Part shown: positions 31,965 through 42,700 of the stretch, piece by piece | How the letters are laid out: each line of letters begins with the position of its first letter | Position numbering within the stretch: position 1 is the stretch's first letter | Origin: Sphaeroforma sirkka | Taxonomy: Eukaryota > Opisthokonta > Ichthyosporea > Ichthyophonida | Length of the DNA stretch: 45,706 bases | Assembly: GCA_001586965.3 (NCBI GenBank) | Contig: LUCW03000267.1 | Location: 1-45,706 of the forward strand | Direction of reading: 5' to 3' | Notes under the pieces: generated by a model | Database searches by the model: none | Told to the model about the DNA's origin: nothing | Seen by the model: only the letters and a program-made list of their open reading frames with translations | Position numbers and translations under genes: made by a program

Positions 31965-33248
31965 TTTTTAACTTACCATAGAAGTTGTTAGTTTATTAGT
32001 AATTACAGAGAAAGCTACAGAATATGAATTAGTCAGTAGCTGGCACATATTTTTTTGTTATAAGTATAACAATTGAAAGACAATGCGAACAGAGAATGTC
32101 GCATCAAATTGATTTATTTGATTATCCGAACGATTTAGATTGAATTGAACGATTTAGATTGGATTAACGACGTGTGGACGACGAGGATGAAGAAAGAATC
32201 TACTAATACGAGTGTGAACCCGAAGAGCGAACATTCCAATCAAGCAGAACATTAACCAGGCTCAACAAGGAAAGTCTCACGACGATCAAATGACGAAATC
32301 AGACAATCAGTCAGAATCCACAGATAAGTAGACATGTGTGAGTACAGGTAGGAAGGTTGTTTTCAGTGTGAGACCGGTACAACAGAATTGCAAGCTAATG
32401 AGCTTAAATTGTATTTAAGAAGTTGTTAGAAGAAAAGTTCTTTAGGATTCACAGTAGTGTAGTAGAGATGGGAGATGTACATGGTTAGTACCGACTCGGT
32501 TAGTACGATGACGTGCAATGAATCAGCGGCATACTAGATTATTTTACAAAAGATTTTCAGAATGGGATATTAGGAAGCATACAGAGACACAAGTAAGCAC
32601 CTGTGAGTTATTAGGAGCATATAAGGGTGGGGGCGCACATAACACGAACGATGCGAAGAAATAATACAAGGTTAAAGTGAAAATGATATGCGAACACACT
32701 CAAATCACTAGAACTTCCAGATAAATCAGGTCAACGGAGAGGATCAACAGTATGCACAGAAGGTGTGGTTGACGGCAGCTTAGTTTAGGAGTGCAATAAC
32801 GAGCAATCGTTCTTAGATCGAAGAATCATATTCCAACAACCGCAACAGCACATGACAAGGACATCACGGGTAAGAAGAGTAAAAGAGGAGCGATGAGGGA
32901 AGTTCCCAACAGGGTCCTGCGAATAGGCCGTCATTAGGCCGGAGTAAGAGCTGGCGAGAGAGTAGAACAAGAAGTGGCTCCGACTAATGAGGCACTCAAC
33001 CATATGTTATTGTGGGATGAAGAGTAAGACAGCTGGTAGTGTTAGAGTATATAGACTATCCACACTACTTATGTTAGTGTAGGAAATAAAACAGTCACGA
33101 GGGAACCCACGAGTTCCTCGGAGATCGATGTCGAGACGTTATGTGTTTGAAGGATGAAATTTAATAGAAAATGGATATTTATATTCAGTACTCTATCAGT
33201 TCATTCGCACACATTTCTAGTTCTCCATTGACAAACAACTCACCAACC
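31965..33248 (+). other. B3 leader
   Basis: Longer than the B1 leader by about 373 bp (32348-32720), a stretch also seen in B2 around 26712-27085. At 32107-32163 a word ACGATTTAGATT appears twice, as if two reads were merged. No coding frame. Confidence 0.75.
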
Positions 33249-34343
33249 ATGTCCTACCCCCGCCAAAGTCGTAGACAGCAACTCTTGAATCCTGAGCGCC
33301 GCAAGGAAGATGATATCGACCGACGTGGAACTAAACGTCGTCAGTCCCATACGGAACGCTCCGCTCCGCACTCAGGTCAGGCACTGGAGGGGCAACAACA
33401 GACACATCTTGGGGCTCCACACATTATTTCCGCGGACGACAAGCAGCCACCAACAGCAAACAAAAATGGACCTGCACAATCTGACGAGGATGTCATATTC
33501 GAGGGTGAGACCAAGGAAGTACCCAACCTGCGTGCGGACAGTAGTCAGACTTTTATTGGTGAACAGGTAGCCAGTGAAGGGCTGTCCCCTCGTTCGTCTC
33601 GGGATACTCCAGGGGCCTTATTTCCCAGTAATGACCCACCACGCCTCCCACCTAACAAGCGGAAGCGTCACCGGAACCGTACCAACAACAAGGAAACGGC
33701 ACGGGAACAATCGTCAGCTCAGAAACTCACGGAGCTGATGACACAACAGCAGTCTCTCTTTGAAAAATACGAACAGAGGTTACAGCGCATAAACGCCGGA
33801 CGAACTACAATAGGGCCGGCCGCTAAGGAGAGTTCTTCTGACGCACACGAACGGGTACAGGCAGTACCAGAGGACGAAGACAACCCTACCTTCCGAATTC
33901 AAGGCTGTGAGCGTCCGTTTTATGGACTTGGGTACAAATCACCAGGGTCAGAGGACAGTTCAACCGAGGAGGATGATACTCTGTCTGCCAGTGAGAACAC
34001 ACCAACTTTTCAAGAGTTCGCACATGAACAAGTATTAGCCAGACAGAATCCTCAAGGTAAGCAGGCGGTGAAGAATAGACAGGACCGATTAAGTACGAAC
34101 CTGCGGCAACAACCAGTGGGCGCCAACAACAGCAACGTCAGTGGGGCATAAACGAGAAAGAAGCGCCCAGTGAATATGTACAGACACTGAAGTATAAACG
34201 ACAAGAGAAGGAGACAACAGTGCCTGCCAAGCAATCCACACCGGCTAGTATCGAGAAAAGGCGACAGGCGCTACAACTCCTCACGGATACGTTACATTTA
34301 AGTGACGAGCAGTATGCCAAGCAATCGAGGAGAATAACACGGC

Positions 34344-34425
34344 TGTAAAACCAGCTCGAGCTGAAGCTCTGTAAAACGTAGTAAACCTAAAATAATCAAA
34401 TAAACATAAGTACTTTGAGACCACA
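34344..34425 (-). repeat. Inverted fragments of the B LTR inside B3 gag
   Basis: GCTGTAAAACCAGC at 34343-34356, and the block from CTGTAAAAC through CAAATAAACATAAGTACTTT to GACCACA (about 34369-34425), are the reverse complement of LTR positions near 110-125 and 1-60. Gag words lie between them. Confidence 0.8.
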
Positions 34426-35572
34426 AGACACTTCGAGGTAGAGTCCCGACCGGCGTCCCGTACCTTCACCACGTACGTGGCCTGATTGGCCGTCGAACAG
34501 ATACTACCTACATGATATCATGGAACGGGACACAAGAGGGGCTCTCCTCGAGGCGTTCAAGAACGCACAAATCGCAGGGCTGGACGAGAGTTGGAACCTT
34601 ACATGGTTTCATAAGGTACTATCTTACTTCAAGGCGGAGAAGTCAACGCTGGACTACATCCGCGACAACTCTGAACGGTTGAAGACATGCACACCTCAAC
34701 TACAGATCGAACAGATCTGTTCGCACGAAACACAAGCCACTGTCGATCCCGCGTTTCGCAAGTTAGCCAAGGGCCAAAGTCGGAACATGCACACTCCTCT
34801 TATGGAACAAATGACACAGCTCATGGAGAACCACAGGAGGGCACGTGAACGGTGCCAGACAGATGCCGACTTCCAACAGAATTTAGTGAACCACTGCATT
34901 GTACAACTGTTAGAAGAAGCTCTCAACGGCCGTACGTATGAACGTACTCTACAGTTGCATCCCAAATGGCAACTGATGGAGACACACGAGCTTATACAGC
35001 TGTTGAGCCCTGACATTCAGGATGCACAGCAACGTACGGCAGCACGTTTCCAGGGTCGCAACAACCGCGAGGGCCCGACGACCAATGGAAGTCGCGACCA
35101 CACCAATAGCCGCCCCAACCTACAGACGAGTAGACGACAAACGCAGAATTGGACTCAACGGCCCCAACCTACGGTACCAACGACTTGTGCGGGGTGCCAG
35201 GCACAGGCGCCACCAGGTGGTAGGCACATCCCACGGTGTCACCATTTCAGGGCGTCGCAAGCGGTGAGCGCAGAGGGTCGGGCAAGGCTATACGACAACA
35301 ACCGTCCTTTGAGGGACGTACAATCGGTACACAGACCGTCCACAACGTCAACCGCAGGACAGGGGCAGAATACATCCCAGACTAGAGACGTAGTTACAAT
35401 ACGTCCGACGCCTCAAGTACAGGTGAATGCGATTACACAGGACGAAGACTTGGCTCCACCATCGGAAGCTACAGAGATTCATATCAACACGATCCTTTAC
35501 GAAGACTTCGAGCACATGACGTCACCACCAAACCACACCTATGACACGTGGGAGTCGGTAGCCGATCATGCA

Positions 35573-35575
35573 TGA
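35573..35575 (+). promoter_or_regulatory. In-frame gag TGA stop of B3, candidate readthrough site
   Basis: Identical context to B1 (GCA TGA GAG GTG AGG GTG TCT). gag (34520-35575) and pol (35579-36688) are in one frame here, both long and clean, so the arrangement is not produced by a nearby indel. Confidence 0.65.
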
Positions 35576-38114
35576 GAGGTGAGGGTGTCTGAGTCGGATA
35601 GGAGCTTCATATTTGTTACCACGATTGGAGCAGTGATGGCAATACAAGACCCATTGCTGACGTCAGACAACCGAGTCTATATTCAAGTACAAATCAACGG
35701 ACGTACGTTCAAAGCCTTGATAGACACGGGAGCAAATAGAAGTTGTATCTCACAGACATCCGCAGACCTCCTTGGCCGACCAATAACTCCGGCACCACCT
35801 GGGTCATTTATATATTTAGCTGACAAGGCGGTGCGAACTCCTCGACTGGGGACGACGGAAGTGGTACCTATAAGGTACGGTACCAGAATTATCGACGGTT
35901 CATTAGAATTGATGAACTTGCCGACGGGTATAGATGTTATAGTGGGGCAAGATATGTTGAAAGGCTTGGGCCTATACATAGGCGGTATCCAATCGCCACT
36001 TGCACCAATAGACCCCACAGAACTAGAAGAGCTCCTCGAACCCATACCACGCCGACAGGCACCTAACACGACGGAACCCGTCGATGTACGCCAACGGTTG
36101 GCACAGGATTTGGAAGCCAATGCGAAAATTGCCGACAACGCGCGCTGTCGTCTGGAAGGGAGTGAGGTAACCATCCCAGTAACCCATGAACAAGCGTTGC
36201 AGATGCGGCGATCGGCGCGTAACTTCGTATCCGATCGATGGCTCCCCTATGTGGATGAACAAGTGAAGAAGTGGTTGACGGATTTGGTGATCACGAAACG
36301 AACGACACCAACGACTGTTAATCTTCCTCTCCTTGCGGTACCGACATTCGATGCGGAAGGCAACGTCAAGAAGGTACGCGTGTGTTTAGACATGCGTGCC
36401 GTTAACGCGCTTATTCCTGGTGACCAGTTCCTGATCCCCAAGGTCAACGAACTCATATCTCGCCTCAAGAGTAAAAAGTACTACACGACGCTGGACATAT
36501 CGGCTGCATACCACAGGCTGCCCATCCATCCAGACTCACAATACTTATTTAGTTTTACACACGAACGTTATCAGTACTCGTTCACATCAGCACCGTTCGG
36601 TCTTCATGTACTCACGCAGCAGTTTCAACGTACCTTGAGTACAGTATACTTGATGGCTTACCGGTTCACCACTATATCGATGACATAGTTATCGCCAGTG
36701 ACGGTTATGACGAACACGTTAGGACGGTGCAGAAGGTGATACAACGCTTAACATACCACAGTTTTAAGCTTAACCCTGCCAAGTGCCACTTCGCTATCTC
36801 CGAAGTCATGATCCTAGGGAAGAAAGTATCGGCACAAGGCATTGACATTGACCATGAAAAGCAGGCCAAGCTGATCGACTGGCCCACACCACAACGATAC
36901 AAAGATATAGCCTCGGCGTTGGGTTTAGCAAATTACCTCCACGAACATCTGCCTAATTTCGCGAACACGGTTGCACCCTTGCGCGAATTTTGCAAACTCA
37001 AACCAAAGGAGTTGATAGGTGATCGTTGGGAGGAGAGACATGCACAGGCGTGGCAGGCAATGAAAGACGCAGTGGTGAATGCTGTGGCGTTACACTTTCC
37101 GGTCGACGGCATTCCTCTGAATTTGGAAACCGACGCTAGCGATTACGGTTTAGGGGAGCGCTATTCCAATGGGTCAACGGTAAGAAACATTACTTAATGT
37201 TCTTTAGTAAGACTCTGAACCATGCGCAACAGAACTACGCCACACCTATGAAGGAGTTACTGGCATTGGTATATGGACTGACACATTTCAGGGAATACTT
37301 GGATGGGCAACGGTTTGCGGTCTTCACGGACCACAAGGCCCTTGTGTATATGAACACACAGCTCAAGCTTAATCCGATGCTTCAGAGATGGCATCATATC
37401 ATCGCGCCATTCAACTTTACCATATCGCATATACCAGGAGAGTCAAATGTGCTCCCGGACATGTTAAGTAGAGTACACGAGGGACAGCGGAGCAGGACGA
37501 ACTCGAAATAATGTATACCGACGGCTGGCAGTTATTCCCTAGTTACTTTGAACAAGCGCAACAACACTTTGGACCGAATGACATAGATGTATTTGCGGAC
37601 CCAACCAACGCTCAGCTTCCTCGGTTCTGGACGAAGGATGATGGGGAAGGAGCGTTTGCCCACGACTGGTCGATAGTCGATGGATGGATGAAACCGCCTT
37701 GGGGACAGATACACAGGATGTTACGCAAGATACGAGCCGACGGCGCACGGGCCACAGTATGTCTACCATGGGTACCAAGAGCACCATGGTTCGACCTGTT
37801 CAAGCAGTTATTGCAGACAGAACCGGTGCTGGTACCACGGACACCACACACGTTCCTCAAGTACGCTAAGTACGCATGTGGGAAGACACCATGGGGTCAT
37901 ACCGTAGTAGCACGGGTGGGTCCTCCCAATGGATTCAAACTGGACCCGCTGTTTTCACAGCGACTTGGTTTTGCAGAACCAAAGCATACAAAATATGTCA
38001 TGTGCTTAGACACAGCGCGAGAAATCTCAGTGGCACTGGCAGATGCAGAGGGTCAACCGGCGTTTGCACAAGCGAGTCCGGCGGAGAAACAGCGTCGTAC
38101 GCAACTCACGCAAG
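35576..38114 (+). pseudogene. pol: B3 pol, frameshifted, cut by D
   Basis: Protease (KALIDTGANRSC) and RT up to TTLDISAAYHRLPIHPDSQY and the SAPFGLHVLTQQFQRTL block are in one clean frame to about 36645. A 2-nt gain there shifts the frame just before YIDD (HHYIDD region at about 36668). RNase H shows the same GGGGAGCG shift as B1, near 37155. A 1-nt loss follows near 37484. The last frame, 37511-38114, carries the whole DIRS-like domain without interruption. The integrase is absent because D is inserted. Confidence 0.9.
37526..38030 (+). other. DIRS-like putative methyltransferase domain of B3, intact frame
   Basis: Best-preserved copy of this domain. NDIDVFADPTNAQLPRF, GAFAHDWSIVDGWMKPPW, IHRMLRKIRADGARATVCLP, WVPRAPWFDLFKQLLQ, KTPWGHTVVARVG. 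Note MKPPW instead of MNPPW: the first position of the NPPW box is Lys in this copy. It ends at ARVGPPNGFKLDP before the integrase finger. Confidence 0.6.
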
Positions 38115-38709
38115 TGTAGAAATACGGCCTCCGGTCAGTCTAAAATATCAAGATCAATTGAGATACTACATTGGTTTTTATTTGTATTTTAAATAATTTA
38201 GTACAAGCTCTTTTTCCAATATTTCCAAAGTGTTCTAAATTCACTTTGATGGCTCCAATAGCCTGAGTATTTGGTATGACTCATCTACTTGGACCTATTT
38301 GAGACATTAGTAGATGTAGGATATTATAAACTAAATTTTATAATCTCCGAACTACTACTTATAGATTTTGGTCCTCCCGCCAATCTCCAAAATCCAATAA
38401 GTCTTTTTCTTTTTTTAACTTTTCTTCAGATGGAACTTTATTTATATCAGCTAATGTATTAACGTGACTTACGTTATTATGTCTATTTACAAATTAGGCA
38501 AGTGGTCATGAACACTTAGTACTTCTAGTGAAAATTATTCAATAAAGAACAGCTAGAGGTACGCCCTGTGTGATCGAGGATATTTAGGCTCTTAACAAGA
38601 GGCAGTCCCGATCATTCTTACACAAGCTACCACTGCTAAATCCTAACTGACTAAATTGTATTTTAGTTTAATATAGTTTGAAACCTAGTAATTTCCATCG
38701 AAGTTTACA
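38115..38709 (+). repeat. D 5' LTR
   Basis: TGTAGAAATACGGCC to GAAGTTTACA, 595 bp. It has the PBS-less leader start TATTTTTCAGTTAAA after it. Nearly identical to the visible part of the 3' LTR (extra A/T in homopolymers only). Confidence 0.92.
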
Positions 38710-38788
38710 TATTTTTCAGTTAAATAGTAGTTACAGTAGTGTACTGCTTCTAGACTGTCTGACATCGATTTACTATCCAGCAAATACT

Positions 38789-40880
38789 ATGGCTAAGGGT
38801 ACTTCTAAAGGCAAGGGAGCCGCTAGCTCTAAGCCTGCTAAGCCTGCCGAGGTTCCTGAGATCCCTGTGGAAACACCTAGCCTGTCTGGAGTTGAGCCTG
38901 CCGAGGATACTGTTGGGGAAGCAAATTCTGAGGTTGGTACAGAGGATTATTCTGAGGATGACTCGTCGGATCCTAAAGCCTTGGAAGAAGAGGTATCTAC
39001 TACCGCGGAAAGGCTCGCCAGCGTCCGTGTATCACCTAGGAGTGAAGCTCAGGACCCCAGCTTGCCCCTGACCACGTGCCGTCAAATATTGGGGATAAAC
39101 GTCGAAAGGCTGGAAAATTCGTGGATACGAATGTCGGGGGGCATTATAACTCCACATCTAAAGGACACTCCAGCACAAATCCGGCGTGAAAAGGAAGTAT
39201 TGGACCTGTCCGAAAATTTCGGTTTCGCCATCGATGGAGAAGCCATTCCATTCAGCTCAAATCTTGGGGCCGAAGCTGAGGACGCCATAACTCGACAACG
39301 AGTGGTTGGATCCTCTCAATCTCGACGCCAATTGAACCGCACTGAAGCGCTCTTGAAGGAGCTAGCGGCAGCAGCAGTTGTGGACCCCCTCTATCGTGTC
39401 CCACTTGGCTGATATTCTTCCTATACCGAAGAAGAAAAAAATTCGGGCCGGGTTTCGAACCCGAGACCTACTGGTTTACCAGCCAGTATGTTTACCACTA
39501 AGCCAGTTACCACTGGCGAGAGAGATAATATTTCAAAATTTAATCTCTATAGCTCTGATGCTACCATCGACCATCCTCTTGACAAACCTAACCCTGTCAG
39601 AGGATATGATCGTATGGAAACTCGATGAGGCTTACCATCCTCGTAATATCGACCCTCATTTGCCAACCAACCCTGGTAATCACGATTTTGGCAATCGCTA
39701 CACCAGTACCTCGTTAGAGAGTTCCCGCTCTAATCCTGAGGATGAGGAAGTGAGAACCAGACATACTCGTCTCAGGCTATTACGCTCTGGTATGCAAGTC
39801 CTTGAGGACCGTCTATTGAATGACTCTGACCTTGACGATAGGAAAGCGGATAACATTCGCTATCTAATCGATAACAAGAGAAAGGAAATAGACACCATCT
39901 TGGCACTAGCAGCCCGTAGCACTGAGCATGAGCCTCGTGAACACTTAGAACCAAGCTTTATAAAGCAGCTAGGTAACGCGCAGGCTGAGGTCGATTTCTC
40001 TACTAATGAGAGTACAGTGGAGACACTGAAGGCCTTCGACCAACTTAAGGAGTCTGCCAGCCTTAGGGATAAGCAGATGATGAATGCCTTTATTCATTTC
40101 TGTGAGCCAGGTGAATGGCGAACTATCTTGAAGGCTCATGAGCCCAACTGGAAAGCCCTACCCTGGCACCAGTTGCGTGATAATATACTTAACACCTTTT
40201 TTTGAAGATGCACGTGACCGTGAACTTCTAGAGTCTCGCAAGTTCTTTGCGAACGATACCACTATTCGAGGTGCTCTAGCTCATATGACACATATGAATA
40301 CTGGATGGGTGGTCGTACCTATACTGGCGAATATTTATTAATTTGTCAGATGATGGAGACTCTGGGAGCTAACCTCTTTAAGAAAGTCAATGATGACATC
40401 ATCGCCTATGGTGATTTGCGATCTATGCCTTGGTCTGTCTTTGAGAAGATAGTACACAAGCATACCAATTCCTCTACTAGAGTACTTAGTACCACGAGCT
40501 ACACCCAGCCCACTAAGCGAAACGCAGTAGAGACTAATACTGCGCGTAGTACTAAGAAACCTCGCACTACTACTGGAGGGGGGTACTGGCTCTACTTCTA
40601 CCGAACCGAAAGGTGATAAGAAGGTGAGAGCGCCTTGCAAGAAGTGTGGTTACAACCTCACAAAACGTAATGGCAAGTGGAATGGTAGACACGACCCTGT
40701 TAAGTGTGCACCAGGCAAGCCAGATTTTGGACACTATATGAAAGAGTGTGCTACTTTGCAAGGGTACTAACGGTTGGCACAAAGAGGATTGCAAGGACTT
40801 ACCAGACGTCCAAGTTAAGCACTGACAGTACCATATGTGCGCACTAGAGCAAGATTATGAGAAAATGTTCAATAAAAAAT
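38789..40880 (+). pseudogene. gag: D gag, frameshifted
   Basis: ATG at 38789 chosen because X1 gag begins with the same MAKG(N/T)SKGKGAASSKPAK. The order is an acidic Ser-rich part, ELAAAAVVDP, an extra C near 39388 that shifts the frame, VSHLADILPIP, the antisense tRNA-like module read through as protein, and a helical capsid-like part (39600-40205; FIHFCEPGEWRTILKAHEPN). Further breaks lie at the T7 run 40197 and near 40310. Near the end, CKKCGYNLTKRNGKWNGRHD ... C at 40636-40707 is a long-spaced C-X2-C-X14-H-X4-C finger, with a second knuckle-like WHKEDC near 40780. Confidence 0.8.
39435..39505 (-). other. tRNA-like module antisense to D gag
   Basis: On the minus strand a consensus A box TGGCTTAGTGG (39505-39495), 33 nt, a consensus B box GGTTCGAAACC (39461-39451), then T7 (39441-39435). 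Spacing is that of a tRNA. The T-arm folds (TCGGG/CCCGG). The anticodon stem ACTGG/CCAGT is perfect but closes an 8-nt loop (CTGGTAAA). No acceptor stem pairs. A tRNA-derived Pol III unit rather than a standard tRNA. Confidence 0.6.
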
Positions 40881-41440
40881 CTATACCAAAGGAGATGAAC
40901 GTATCTTTCAAACAGTTTTCGTAAATGGAGAAAAAGTTATGGCACTATTTGATCCAGGGCTGAAGTCTCTGCTATCTCATGCCGAGTAGCCTACGCTACA
41001 GATATGGCTGTCCATAACGAAACAACTGATTTAATCTTGGGAAATGGCAAAGTTACTACTTGCGAACAAGCCATTGACTATGCACACATAATGCTGTCAG
41101 ATAGAAGAGAAGTGAAGACTCACCTAATCGTTACTGACATGTCTCAGAAATACGATTTAATTATAGGTATGACTGATCTTCTCAGTTTAGGTATAACACT
41201 CACTGGTCTGCCTAATGGGCTAGACCCGAATAAAGATCAGTCAGATGATAATATGTTAAAGATACCTAAACCTCCGGAAGGTGAAGCAAAGGATATGATT
41301 CCGCACTTCACCGATATAATTATGGACTTAATTATACAAAACAGGAAGATTGCAATAACTGACTGGTGTATGTTTAAGTTCTCTAATGGGTACGTTAGAC
41401 TTGACTTAACAAACGTCGACTTTCTAAGTTAAAGTGTCCT
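40881..41440 (+). pseudogene. pol: D aspartic protease region, frameshifted at the active site
   Basis: The FDPG active-site word is at 40948-40959, followed in a shifted frame by AEVSAISCRVAYATDMA. Normal form is D-(S/T)-G-A, so both the second residue and the frame differ. The frame 41004-41432 continues with LIVTDMSQKYDLIIGMTDLL, which is the ILG-type second protease motif. A spacer leads to RT. Confidence 0.7.
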
Positions 41441-42700
41441 TCACATAACTACGTGAGTTGGAGACACAAAGACGTTGTCAAAACCCAAATCGAAGATTGG
41501 TTAAAACAGGGTCTAATTGAAATCAATTATGATGCAACCCCAGTTAACTTAGCTCTTAGCGGTCGATCAATATAAATCTGATGGAACGTTTAGTAAAACA
41601 AGAGTAGTACTAGACCTGTCGCCAATCAACAAACTAATTCCGCAACATAGTTTTCCCTTACCTAAGATAAGCGAGATACTACGCAAAATGGAGGGTGCGA
41701 CTATCTTTTCCAAGATAGACTTAAAAGCTGCATTCCATCAACTACAAATATATCAGCCTCATAGGAAATACTTTTCCTTTACTTGGCAAGGTAAGAAGTA
41801 CCAGTTTAAAGGTGCACCTGAAGGCTTACACATGTTACCTTCTTTCTTCCAACAAGTTATGATGGAACTATTTGCGGACCTGTCGTATAACGTATCAGTC
41901 TATTTAGATGATATAGTTATCTTTACAAAGACAGCACATGAACATGCTAAACTCGTTAAAGAAGTCTTAAAGCGACTTAATCATGCTAAACTTAAGATTA
42001 ACGAAGACAAGTGTTCTTTGCTAAAGATACTATACACTTACTTGGCTACAAAGTATCTGCAGCAGGGGTAGAAATTGATCCTGGCAAGAAACAGTTTCTG
42101 TTGGATTTATCAACACCAATTACTGGAAGAGATGTGAACTCTGTGTGTGGGTTTGTTAACTCTTCTCGGATCTGGTACCGCATCTTTCTCATTACTTAAA
42201 GCCTTTCAGTCACCTACGGCTGCACAAAGGACCTTTGGGAAAGCTTTGACTAAAGAATGTGATGATGCATTTAAACTAGTCAAAAGTAAAGTAATGGACG
42301 CACCCATCATGCAGTACCCTGTGGATGGTGTCCCATTCCAAGTAGCAACCGACGCTTCAGATCGAGCGGTAGGTGGAGTGTTTTTTACCAAACGATAAAT
42401 GGTAAACCGCGCTACATACAATTTTTTTAGCAAGAGTTATAATAAGAGTCAACGGAATTACCCTACCGTTAAACAAGAGCTCCTTGCTATAGTTACTGCG
42501 CTAAGACAGTTTAAAGACTACCTTTATGGAAGTTACTTTACTGTCGCCTGTGATCAAAAGTCTTTAACATACTTTAAAAGATATGAACCCTGATTCACAG
42601 TTGGTGAGCCGCTGGCATGACATTATTGCCAAGTTCGCTTTTAATATAACACACATTCCAGGAATACATAACCATCTTCCTGACATGCTCTCTCGACTTG
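41440..42700 (+). pseudogene. pol: D reverse transcriptase and RNase H, frameshifted
   Basis: RT motifs: TRVVLDLSPINKLIPQHSF, FSKIDLKAAFHQLQI, FKGAPEGLHMLPSFFQQVM and YLDD in VYLDDIVIF (about 41906). Frame changes near 41560, 42020 and 42150. RNase H: VATDASDRAVGGVFF (42345 onwards), a TAA at 42396-42398, then FFSKSYNKSQRNYPTVKQEL, CDQKSLTYF and ITHIPGIHNHLPDMLSRL. The family differs from B in the RT body but keeps the same order. Confidence 0.88.

Larger units (their letters stand above)
33249..35575 (+). pseudogene. gag: B3 gag, disrupted near 34110-34440
   Basis: ATG at 33249. Clean frame to about 34110, covering the hydrophilic N-terminus and Gln-rich region. Then small insertions (GCATAAAC, GAAGTATAA, GCCAAGCAATC) and an inverted piece of the B LTR (34344-34425) replace about 30 codons. 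From about 34478 the frame is clean again to the TGA at 35573-35575, including MERDTRGALLEAF, YERTLQLHPKW and the CAGCQAQAPPGGRHIPRC knuckle. Without the disturbed part it would be the best gag copy in the window. Confidence 0.88.
31717..38114 (+). mobile_element. Ty3/gypsy element B3, interrupted by element D
   Basis: 5' LTR, leader, gag and pol as in B1. Pol stops at ACGCAAG (38114), where the D LTR begins. The remaining integrase and 3' LTR would lie beyond the window. Inserted in the Mutator-like gene copy b. Confidence 0.92.

Noticed and set aside
38350..38730. Self-priming hairpin in element D like that of B
   Set aside because: Only an 8-nt match (AACTACTA with TAGTAGTT) could be found between LTR and leader, within chance.
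39435..39505. Functional tRNA gene
   Set aside because: A and B boxes are good, but the acceptor stem does not pair and the anticodon loop has 8 nt, so reported only as tRNA-like.
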